Source of the DNA: Macrothele yani
Taxonomy: Eukaryota; Arthropoda; Arachnida; Araneae; Macrothelidae
Length of the DNA: 64,000 bases
Assembly (NCBI GenBank): GCA_039090855.1
Contig: CM077005.1
Span: 15,043,921 to 15,107,920, forward strand
Reading direction: 5' to 3'
The notes below the pieces were generated by a model. The model was not told where the DNA came from. It did no database searches and worked only from the letters and a program-made list of their open reading frames with translations. The stretch's first letter is position 1. Every line of letters starts with the position of its first letter. Both the position numbers and the translations under genes were made by a program. Of this stretch, positions 54,980 to 64,000 are shown piece after piece.

Positions 54980-55690
54980 GTCTGGTAACAAAATGTCCTT
55001 CATTTTGTTTCCCAAATGTATCAAGTTAATTCGTTTACCTCGGCTCACCTTCATATTTTCTCCGAATGACCAAAAATTCTCATTTTTTATATATTGTAGC
55101 CAGCAGAACGTTAAACTTTAGTCACTAGAAAACTTTATGCTACCAGTTTTCCATCGCATAGTTGTAACTTAAAACACTCATAGACTTTTTGATCTACGAA
55201 ATGCAGGCGAAATCAATAAACAATCAGCATTTAGGCACAGAACAAATGAGAGACTTCTGTAGCCTAAACATTCAGTTGTGCGTTTCCCAGTGCGTTAGTT
55301 AATTCGCTTAGCAGTGTTCATTAAAATTAATTAAAATATGGAAAGGGAAAATTAACTTGATCCCTGACCCCGGATCCGCTTCCGGGTTTCTCGTCATAGC
55401 CAAGGTCCGTGCTCATTTCTTGTGCTGTCCGTCCTTCTATCAGGTAGACACATCTCTAAAGTTTTGTTAATAACTGTTCTTGAACAAAACAGATAATGCT
55501 GTCCCCAGAAGAGGTGTAACAGCAAATTTTCAGCTCTTACGCAAAATTATAACCTCCCCTTCCTCTCCTCCTCCAGCTTCTGCTCTATTTGCCAAACTAA
55601 TAAAGAAAATCAGAATACATATATTTTACCTGAAAAAAAACATTTATTTCATTAACAGAAATTCTTATATTTTTGTGAATAGATGGATTA
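54980..55690. other. No recognised feature
   Basis: Nothing supported. Confidence 0.4.
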
Positions 55691-55692
55691 TA

Positions 55693-56650
55693 CACGGTCG
55701 AGTCACATTATTGTGACCACCACCAGCTAATATCCAGAGTAACCGCCGTGTGCAGCGCGGACAGCAGCTAGACGGGCTGGGAGTGACTCAATAAGGTGCT
55801 GGAAGGTGTTCACAGATATGTGGAGCCATGATGACTGCAGTGCATCTGAGAGCTGCTGGAGGGTGCGTGGTGCAGGATCCATAGAGCGAACAACACGATC
55901 AAGGTGGTTCCACAGATGCTCAATTGTATTTAAGTCTGGAGAATTAGGGTGCCAGGGAAGTACTTTGAAGTCTTCATCGTGCTCTTCCAACCACTCTCGG
56001 ACATTTCTAGCTGCGTGATACGTCGCATTGTCGTTCTGGAAGATCCGATTCACCCCAGGGAAGACAATCCACATGTATGGGTGTACGTGGTCTAAAAGTA
56101 TGGATTCAAAACGAATTCGGTCCATAATGCCTTCCACAGGTATAAGTGGACCCAGAGAATCCCCCAAAACATTCTCCAGATCATAACACTGCCCTCCCTA
56201 GCTTGTGTTCTTCCAGCAATGGTTGAAGAGTGTTGTTCTCCGATGTTTCTCGCCTTATACGCCAACGTCCATCTGTTCGACGAAGCAGAAAACGTGACTC
56301 ATCGGTGGAGGTAATCCTTTGCCAATCAGCGGAGGTCAATCCCGATACTGGCGTACAAACGCAAGCCTTTTCTGTCGTTGCACCTTCGTTAGCATAGGTA
56401 CAGTGACCATGTGTCTGCATCGGAACCCCATACGCAGCAGGGTTCGCTGAATTCCCGTTTTAGACAAACTTTCGGTAGCCCTCTGGTTCATTCGGCCAGT
56501 GAGTTGCCCCACTGTAGCGTGTCGATCGGCCCTCACGCACCTTCACAGCCAACGTTCACTTCTCACATCAATGGCACGTGGTGCTCCGCAGTTTCCACGT
56601 TGCTTATTCGCAATGGTGCTATTTCTCCAATCACGATACATTTTTAACCA
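55693..56650 (-). pseudogene. Tc1-like transposase relic, 5'-truncated
   Basis: The left end shows terminal repeat CACGGTCGAGTCACATTAT after TA near 55691. The minus frames read in order: RADRHATVGQLTGRMNQRA and RTLLRMGFRCRHMVTVP, then WQRITSTDESRFLLRRTDGR (first Asp), IFQNDNATYHAARNVREWL (second Asp), LNTIEHLWNHLDR (Glu) and LVESLP-like to GGYSGY stop at 55727. One frameshift lies near 56170-56340. The DNA-binding N-terminus and 5' end are lost near 56650. Confidence 0.88.
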
Positions 56651-56719
56651 CAGCAGCACGCAAATAGCTCACAAACTACGCTGTTTCAGAAATATTGCCA
56701 CCCTTGTCTGCAGAGACCA

Positions 56720-57450
56720 CAGAGATGATCTGGCCCTATCAATTATCTTGATTATTCGCATTATGAAACTCACCTTCATCTAGCGATTTATGAGAAGAGC
56801 ATGACAACAGAGATGATCTGGTCCTATCAATGAGCTTGATTATTCGCATTATTAAACTCAGCTGTATCTAGCGACTCCTGAGAAGAGCATGACAACATGG
56901 ATGATCTGGTCCTATTAATGAGTTTGATTATTCGTATTATTAAACTCACATTTGTGAGCTTCATCTAGCGACTTCTAAGAACAGCATGACCACAGAGATG
57001 ATCTGGTCCTATCAATGAGCTTGATTATTCGCATTATTAAAGTCAGCTTCATCTAGCGACTCTTGAGAAGAGCATGACAACATGGATGATCTGGTCCTAT
57101 GAGTAACTTTGATTATTCGCATTATTAAACTCAGCTTCATCTAGCGACTCTTGAGAATAGTGTGACAATATGGATGATCTGATCCTATTAATGAGCTTGA
57201 TTATTCGCATTATTAAAGTCAGCTTCATCTAGCGACTCTTGAGAAGAGCATGACAACATGGATGATCTGGTCCTATGAGTAACTTTGATTATTCGCATTG
57301 TTAAACTCAGCTTCATCTAGCGACTCTTGAGAAGAGTGTGACAATATGGATGATCTGGTCCTATTAATGAGCTTGATTATTCGCATTATTAAACTCAGCC
57401 TCATATAGCGATTCCTGAGAAGAGCATGACCACATAGATGATCATTTCCT
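56720..57450. repeat. 88-bp satellite, about 8 copies
   Basis: Units share gatgatctggtcctat, gcttgattattcgcattatt and cagcttcatctagcgac. The cctat word falls at 56735, 56823, 56911, 57008, 57096, 57184, 57272 and 57360. The spacing is 88 bp, or 97 bp once because of a short insertion. Alternating variants (atcaatgagc versus gagtaacttt) suggest 176-bp dimers in the right half. Confidence 0.92.
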
Positions 57451-57459
57451 ATCACTGCT

Positions 57460-59440
57460 CGGTGGTCTATCATGACAAGCTTCACCTTATTGGAAGACCG
57501 AACGTGAGAATGATACTGTGAGAATTTAAAATGCAATTCGCAAGTCTGGAAATGTGCCGATCATAAATTCGAAAATGCCTTCTCAAAAACTTCGTTTCTC
57601 TTACTGACGAACGCTTTGCAGTCGCAAAACTCAATATATATCGCTTGCGATAGAGCATCAGCAGCAAAAACTTTTCAGAATATGTACAGCGCTTTTATAC
57701 CTTACCTTTCAAGGAGAGTGTTTGCTTTTATTTGAACTACGAAATTCAGATCTAGATTATTAAGCCGAGATATATTTTAATTTTTATATTTTTAATTCTT
57801 GCTGAAGGATGTCATTAGAAATATTTCCGTAATATCCTCTACTCTGCAGAAAGTCTTGCGTATTTGGTTAGTTTTTCACAAATATGTCGTCGTCTCCTAT
57901 TAGCTCTCTGGATGTTTACACTTCATTCTTTGTTTTAAAGTCATTTATTCTTCTTTTATAATGTTTAGCTATCATCCTCTCACTTTCCTTCCTGTTTCTT
58001 TAGCATTTAACACGAAACAAAAAAAAAAAAAAAAACAGTGCGTGCTTATAGTAGCTATATGTCTTCTAGTCGGCCAGTTGAAAGCATTTCTCTGTACCTA
58101 TTTAGTCCGATTTAGAAAATTCTTTTTGCATTTGGAAGTTCGAACTATGAAAACGAAAATACGGAGACCTTTACCACTTGATTTTCTTCACGCCTTTGAC
58201 ACTATGGGGCCTAAACGCAAAAGTCGTTGAACACCAAATGCATTTTATTTCATATCACTCCTTCTGAAATTCCAATTCGCAAATTTCTTTATACCTGTTT
58301 TTACTTTTTACCATGGAGACCATTTCGCGTACAGTATTTGCTGCAAATACCTTCTCAGTTTTCCCTTCTGGTATGCGTAAAAGTGTAGTTTATTTTAAAA
58401 ACGCCATGTCCTTTCGTCTTTGAGCATCATATCTCCGCACTAATTAGTCCGATTTGAAAATGTCTTCTTGCACTGAGAAGAATGAAATGTGAGTACGATA
58501 ATTCTTAATATTTGGTATTTTTCCCATGCGAAAGTTCGCACTTAGTGGGCATAAACGCAGATGCTATCAGATTCAAAATACATTTTATTCCATATCATTT
58601 CTTCTAAACAGCCTATTGAAACACTTCTTTCCTACGTTCCATACCATTTATAATTGAAAATATTTTGGATACAGTTTCTTTTTCAAATAATGTACGTTTT
58701 CCCGCTAGGGGGCGTAAATGTACATTTTGTTTTCTCCCAGTATGTCTCAGTTTAGAATTTTGATTTGAAAAGTTCTTTTCGCATCAGATACAATTCATTG
58801 CATATAATTTCTAACTTTCTCTAACGAATAGTATTTAGAGCAATATCTATGTTGTTGATTTTTCCTAACGAATGGTATTTGCAGCCATATCCACGCTCTT
58901 GACAACCCAATTCAAAACATTCTTCAGTCAGATACTAATCATCACTAGAAAGTTTTTGCGCATATATTTTTGCTCATAATAATGCAATTTTTTCCGCCAA
59001 GGAGCGTAAGCGTCCCTCTCTCTTGTTTCGATATCTCCGACTTGAAAACATTTTTCTTGTCGGACAATTTCTGATAAGGTGAAATTCAAAATTTTCTCAC
59101 TGGATGGTGTGATTTAATTTTTTTTTTGTTTAAAATGAATTTGCAGGAATATATAAGAGACTAAAAACCCAATTAAAAAAAATGTTTTTTCGGTGAGATA
59201 CCACTAAATATGAAAACATACCGTGTGTTTGTCTGTTAGCTGCAGTTTAACGACTGAGAAGGAACAAGTGATGCAGATTCTTTGCTGTTTTAAATCTTTA
59301 GTTCAAAAACTCGGCTGTCGTCATCTCTATATGTCTTTAGAGTAACTGACGCAGCATAAAACATCGGTCAGTAAAATATCATAAAGGGGTGCCTCTATCA
59401 ACAGTGTTATTTCAAGGGCAGTCCCGAAACCTTTAGATCG
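57460..59440. repeat. Diverged repeats with period roughly 300-350 bp
   Basis: Phrases such as cattttattycatatcayt, followed by cttctraa, and ggcrtaaacgca recur at about 58200-58270, 58550-58610 and 58720-58800, suggesting an old tandem or dispersed repeat. An A-run lies at 58020-58036. No gene is visible. Confidence 0.5.
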
Positions 59441-59449
59441 CATTTATCA

Positions 59450-59605
59450 GCTACGTCTCTATCTTTCTCTTGTTTGTTCACGCCTTTATTTCTCTCTCTC
59501 TTTCATTATCTTTATATTTTTATGTATGATTTCTCGCATTCAGGATCACAATATGTAATTAAATCTTTCTTAAATTGTTTCCCTGTTTTTGTTCTACTTA
59601 TTTCC

Positions 59606-59644
<39 letters not shown>

Positions 59645-59945
59645 CATCACTATCTCCTCGATTCAACATTTCTGATTATTTAGGTCTCTACTTTCCGAGT
59701 TTTTTTCCTACGAATGTGCTTCCCTGTCTTTATACTTTAAGTCTATTTTCCTTTGTTTCTGAAAATCACATCTAGCACTTCTTTTTTCTCTTCCCCTTTC
59801 ACACTTTCCCCCTTTGTTTCGCAAGCTCTACCTCACTCACTATCTCTCTCTCTGTCTTCCTTATTATTTCTAAATCTTTGCCTCTCGTCTCTTCCCATCT
59901 CTTTCACTATTTACAGCTTCCCTTGCTCTCTCTCTCTACTTTAAG
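59450..59945. repeat. Pyrimidine-rich, TC-repeat-rich stretch
   Basis: A pure (TC)n run lies at about 59609-59641, and shorter tctctctct runs recur throughout. Confidence 0.9.
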
Positions 59946-59949
59946 GGCA

Positions 59950-60460
59950 TTCACTTCCTCAGTGGCTCGCCAACATGGGGGGCCGCCGTCTCCCCCTCAT
60001 GTAAGTGAGCGATAATAATAAAAATTACAGGAAAATTAAAGGTGTGGTGTCATGTACAACAGAGGTGACGCACATATCAAGACGGCAAGTAGCAGTGATA
60101 AGCCCTTGCCGATGTAGGTTAATTGGGAAAGCATTTGGCTCCGGAGCAGAAGGATGATGTGACGTCCTACAGAGGTGACACACATGTCAAGACGGATTCT
60201 ATTTCGTCACCGGCAAAAAAGTGTTTTCCCACTTCCTTGTATTCTATTACACTGATATGTTGACGGTTGAGAATAACGGTTGAAACTGATTTAAAATATG
60301 AACTCCAATTATCTTCTGCTTGTTTGTTTCACACAATACATGTTCTTAGCATGAACCCAGTGATTACGAGCAGTCCTAAACACTTCATCACGAGTGAATT
60401 CATTTTTGTCAACGCTTAGTACTTAGCATAAGAAAATTTTATATGTACTATGTTTTCTGG
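59950..60460. other. Intronic DNA before the PR-domain exon
   Basis: A short direct repeat (acagaggtgac-acacat-tcaagacgg) occurs at about 60058 and 60171. Nothing else is supported. Confidence 0.4.
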
Positions 60461-60469
60461 CTTTTTCAG

Positions 60470-60589
60470 GTGGTTGGTGTGTGGAGCAGCGACTATATCC
60501 CTCGTGGGACGAGGTTCGGTCCGTTGGTGGGGGAGGTGTGTAAAAGAGAAGACGTGCCGGCTGGAGCCAATAGAAAGTTTTTCTGGAGG
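60470..60589 (+). CDS. Blimp-1/PRDM1 homologue, first PR-domain exon
   Basis: The 120-bp exon encodes 40 residues, including GVWSSDYIPRGTRFGPLVGE and VPAGANRKFFWR, the N-terminal half of the PR (SET-related) domain. The match to PRDM1 is residue for residue at GTRFGPL-GE and ANRK-FWR. The acceptor tttttcag ends at 60469 and the donor GTAAGT starts at 60590. Both junctions are phase 0, so it joins the exon ending at 32997 in frame. The next PR-domain exon is not in the remaining 3.4 kb. Confidence 0.93.
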
Positions 60590-60594
60590 GTAAG

Positions 60595-61345
60595 TTATTT
60601 CCATATCTCTCTCTCTCTCTCTCACTTCTTGGCCAACTATTTACTAGAAGTTTTAGAGAAAAAGGAAGAGTTTAATGGTTTCGTATATTGTCATTTCTCT
60701 GTCTGCTGTTTTTTAGCAATATTCCGTGCTATCCACAAGATTATTCTTTATTTTAACTCTATTTATGACCTATGTATTATTTGTCTTTATTATTCTCTTC
60801 TGTGTGTGTCTTTCCCTCATTTTCCGTTGCCATCAATATGATTCTTTATACATGTCCTTCATTTCTATCGAGTTGCTATTCATGTTGCTACTTTCCTGAT
60901 ATTTTCCACGAGTTTTCTCTATGTATTGTTTAATTCCTGTGCGCTATTGATGTTGTCTCTTATGTGCGCCATTTATCAGACATCTTTCCTGTGTGTCTTT
61001 CTGATTTTTTTTTTTTTTTTTTGTTAAGAAGTCCATGTCTTTGATCCGTAAGTAAGAACAGGAATGAACATTGCTTGAAACACTTTTAAGGCATAATGTC
61101 AAATTGCTCTTGAACACTGTACTATTTTTTTTTTCAAATGCACTCCAGCGAAGTCTTTTATTCCTGATAATTTCTTCTTTGATGTCACCCTTGTTTGATG
61201 TCTGTTGTCCTAGTAGATTTAGATATCAGGTCTTTCTAAATTGCGACATTAACCACTAATTCTTCAGTTGAGTTCTGAAGTTGTTTGGGGAGGGGATGGC
61301 CGTAACTTGATGCGTATGGAATACATTTTTCTCTAATCCTGGTAC
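60595..61345. other. Intronic DNA, no gene
   Basis: Short TC run after the donor and a T-run at about 61006-61022. Nothing else is supported. Confidence 0.45.
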
Positions 61346-61349
61346 TATA

Positions 61350-62188
61350 CTGTGCAAATTAATTGGGACAAAGTAAAAAATTACTCTTTTTTCCAAAACT
61401 ATGTCTTTATATCATTCTATGACTTGATATACAATGATAAACACCTGTATTAGTATGAAGTATGTTCTCCTTTAGCAGAAATGACCTCTTGAATTCGTTT
61501 TGGCATTGACTCCACTAAATGAGTGCACATATTTTTGACTTCATAATCGTGGAACCACACTTTTATAGCATTCGTTATTATGCGTTCTTTGGTAGTACAG
61601 TCCACTTTACCTAAACGTCTCTTCAAAATATTCCACAAGTTTTCTATCGGATTTAAGCCTGGTGAATTTCCAGGCCAATCAAGCAAATGAATTTGATTTT
61701 CTAGCATGAAATTCTTGACCAATTTCGAATTGTGACATGGGGCCAAGTCATGTTGAAATGCCCCGTCAAAAGTTTGCAAGAATGGAACAATACTACGTTG
61801 TAATATTCCTACGTACTTGGCTGAATTCATCATACCTTGAACATGAACTAAGCTCCCAGTGCCATTTGATGTGAAAAAACCCCAAAACATCTGTTTTAGA
61901 GGGTGTTTTACAGTTTGTTTGACATGCTCAGGTCTTAAGAGTTCACAGTTGCTTCGTCTAACGACATTTGCTTGGTAACCCTGCACAAATAAATGAGTTT
62001 CATCACTGAAAATTACCTTTTTCCAGTCGTCAGCAGCCCATGATTTATATTTTTTGGCCCACGCTAAACGTTTTATCTTTATTTTCGCATTCAAATATTG
62101 TTTTTTCGTTGGTCTTCTTGCCTTCCGCCCAACTTCCAGAAACCTACGGCGTACAGTTGAATCACTAACATCACAACCACTAGCCAAT
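61350..62188 (-). pseudogene. Tc1-like transposase, 5'-truncated, long open frame
   Basis: A 245-residue open frame (62187 to 61450) holds the second helix-turn-helix end (VSDSTVRRRFLEVGRKARRP), KKVIFSDETHLFVQG (first Asp), AFQHDLAPCHNSKLVKNFM (second Asp), SPGLNPIENLW (Glu, 34 residues later) and LVESMPKRIQEVISAKG. The left terminal repeat probably starts ctgtgcaaattaattggg near 61353. The N-terminal DNA-binding region is missing at a T-rich junction (62213-62231) with another element fragment. No internal stop is seen, so the truncation is relatively young. Confidence 0.88.
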
Positions 62189-62189
62189 A

Positions 62190-62790
62190 AATCTCTTTGA
62201 ACGTCGGTGCTTGTTTTTTTTTTTTTTTTTTGGATTCATTTTACTATTTCTGATTAGATATTTATCGGTTAGTGGAGTTGTTTTCAATCGTCCAGTTTTC
62301 TTTTTAAAGAAAACTGGAGGAGTGATGATTGACTGGACGATAACAACGGACACCGTTGCCATAAAAGGATGTACCTCGTCTGCAATGATGTTTAAGAAAG
62401 TTCCAGACGTCATAGTGTCCTGCACATGAATAACTGCACCTAAGGTTTTCTGGAAGAACATTGCCCAAAGCATTATACTTCCTCCACTGGCTTGTTTTCG
62501 TCCCACGGTGCATTCTGAAGCTATCACTTCTCCAAGTAAACGCCGCACACATACCCGACCGTCCGCATGGTGAAACAGGAAACGAGATTCATCGGACCAG
62601 ATGACCTTCTTCCAAGCATTCCGGGTCCAGTGTGGATGCTCGCGTGCTCACTGAAGACGGTGAACTAAGGTTAGTATGGGCATTCGCAGCCTCCTGGGGC
62701 AGCACAGCCCCATTTTCAGAATTACTCTTGTCACCAGCACTCAATCGCCGGCGGGTTGCGTCACAGTATCAATTCTGTTGGCTCGTACTA
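62190..62790 (-). pseudogene. Second Tc1-like fragment (family of 25420)
   Basis: The minus strand encodes KKVIWSDESRFLFHHADGRV, RRLLGEVIASECTVGRKQAS, GGSIMLWAMF and LNIIADEVHPFMATV. This closely resembles the central part of the relic at 25420. Both ends are missing, and a short inverted repeat (ccagttttctttttaaagaaaactgg) sits near 62291-62317. Confidence 0.8.
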
Positions 62791-62885
62791 TTAGTAGACC
62801 GTTTTAATAAAACCGGTTAATACGTCATTATTTTTATCTTTGCGTCAGTTCATAGTCACATTAATGGGAACTCTCCCAATAGTAG

Positions 62886-63062
62886 TCGCGAACACGTTAC
62901 TGAAGGTCCAGTAAGAAAGCAACAGCAAATCAACAGCTCGTAGCGAATGTCCAGTGAGAAAGCAACAACAAAGCAACAACTCGTACCGAAGGTCCAGTGA
63001 GAAAGGATCACTTTCAATAGTAGTCGAGAACACGTTACTGAAAGTCCAGTGAGAAAGCAACA
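62886..63062. repeat. 43-bp tandem repeat, 4 copies
   Basis: Gtccagtgagaaagcaacaac recurs at about 62906, 62949, 62992 and 63044. A longer direct repeat (agtagtcg-gaacacgttactgaa) brackets it. Confidence 0.85.
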
Positions 63063-63249
63063 ACTTCCAACTGATTTTGAGAGTAAGATGGAAGAAGTGG
63101 TGCGCGTGTTCTCTAAGAAGCTGAGGATTCTGTGGAATGTCAAAAAGCAACAGCAGTATAACTGTACAGAGAGTGATTACCCAGCGAAAAACAGATATCA
63201 AGGGCAAGATCTGTGGCCGAAAACAGCTAACAGACGCCGGAGGAAAGCA

Positions 63250-63960
63250 AAGGACATCGAGATTTGAACACGACAACAGATATACCCAATGAGTCAAACA
63301 TCAGAGACTTGGACTGGGGACAATACAAAATGTCATCCCACAGCACGATGCTTCCTGCATTACCAAAGCAGAAAACTGTCCAATTGCTTTTGCAAGAAAC
63401 GGAACAAAACGTTTCCTCTGGGCTCTGGAGCATAGAATTTTGAGATATGAGAGCATGGATACATCTCCATAATGGGGGTGGCAGTGTAATGGTGTGAGCC
63501 ATGTTTTAATGGGATGCTTTTACACCTTTGATTCCAGTGTACCCACGCCAGAATGCCCAAGCGTGTTTCAGCATCGTTGCTTATCTAGTTCATTCAACCA
63601 CTGTCACTCTCTACCCTCATAGAGATGAATACTTCCAGCACGTAATTCACCATGATACAATGACCATATTTCCTCGGTGTGGTTTCGGGAACATGACTAG
63701 GACTTTTACCTGCTTCAACGGCCACGTCAGTCCTCACTCCCTTTGAGTGTCTGTAGAAAGTAGTCGAACGTGATCACAGACGTTTGGATTCACAGCCATC
63801 CAATGTGCTTGAACTCTGGAAGATGCCATTTCACCAAACACTACCGAAACTTAATGGCATCTACTAGTCGAATTGCAGCTATTGTAAACGCCATGCGTGA
63901 CTCAGTGCATTGTTGGGTGGTTGATCTTGTAATGCTTATATCTACCCAACAAGCATTGGT
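63250..63960 (+). pseudogene. Heavily decayed Tc1-like transposase
   Basis: In several frames the + strand gives a GGSVMV-like segment (about 63475), a GFTPLIPV-like segment, YPHRDEYFQH with a changed DNA motif (about 63620), SQPSNVLELW (about 63797) and TSRIAAIVNAM (about 63868). These are spaced as in a Tc1 catalytic core and C-terminus. Stops are frequent. The call rests on spacing and weak motifs. Confidence 0.55.
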
Positions 63961-64000
63961 CATTCAGTGTGGAGTCGTTCATTGTACACGTGCTCAAATT

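Noticed and set aside
63060..63240. Frame reading QLPTDFESKMEEVVR, reminiscent of pogo/Tigger transposases
   Set aside because: The match is short and the following residues lack the catalytic motifs, so I do not assign a family.

Overview
The window is animal, almost certainly arthropod, nuclear DNA. It is AT-rich, nearly gene-free and packed with decayed mobile elements. The only host gene I recognise is a Blimp-1/PRDM1 homologue on the + strand. One exon ends at 32997 (ATG at 32833) and the next is at 60470-60589. Both junctions are phase 0 with canonical AG/GT sites, and a 27.5 kb intron separates them. The rest of the PR domain and the zinc fingers lie beyond the right edge.

A nuclear copy of mitochondrial DNA (about 43430-44790) carries trnT-like / nad1 / trnL(UAG) / rrnL in that order, and nad1 must be read with TGA as Trp. 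A trnT beside nad1 and a single trnL between nad1 and rrnL match the araneomorph spider mitochondrial order, so a spider is my best guess. This is an inference, not proof.

Layout. 1-5 kb: a 57-bp minisatellite and unassigned DNA. 5-15 kb: degenerate tandem repeats, a large inverted repeat, a mariner relic, a LINE 3' end, and copies of a miniature LTR element. 16.8-20.9 kb: a Tc1 relic containing a mariner insertion, a 61-bp array grown from its own transposase, and a non-autonomous hAT. 21.5-29 kb: an intact Tc1-like transposon, then mariner and Tc1 relics, one with an internal array. 30.8-32.6 kb: 41-bp and 35-bp satellites just upstream of the first Blimp-1 exon. 33-39 kb: a mariner fragment, a Penelope-like element with a GIY-YIG domain, another mariner and a solo LTR. 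43-51 kb: two mitochondrial insertions, SINEs, and a Tc1 whose 3' part became a 145-bp array. 53-64 kb: several Tc1 relics, an 88-bp satellite, and the second Blimp-1 exon.

Two observations stand out. (1) A terminal-repeat retrotransposon in miniature (TRIM) whose LTRs each contain a complete tRNA-like unit with Pol III A and B boxes. It also has a 12-nt tRNA-Lys primer-binding site, a polypurine tract and 4-bp target duplications. It is an animal analogue in layout of the plant Cassandra elements, which carry 5S rRNA in their LTRs. In one copy the tRNA body is deleted, leaving just the two acceptor strands. (2) At least four tandem arrays in this window grew inside mobile-element coding sequence (three Tc1 transposases and one Penelope-like ORF), which suggests that transposon relics repeatedly seed satellites in this genome.
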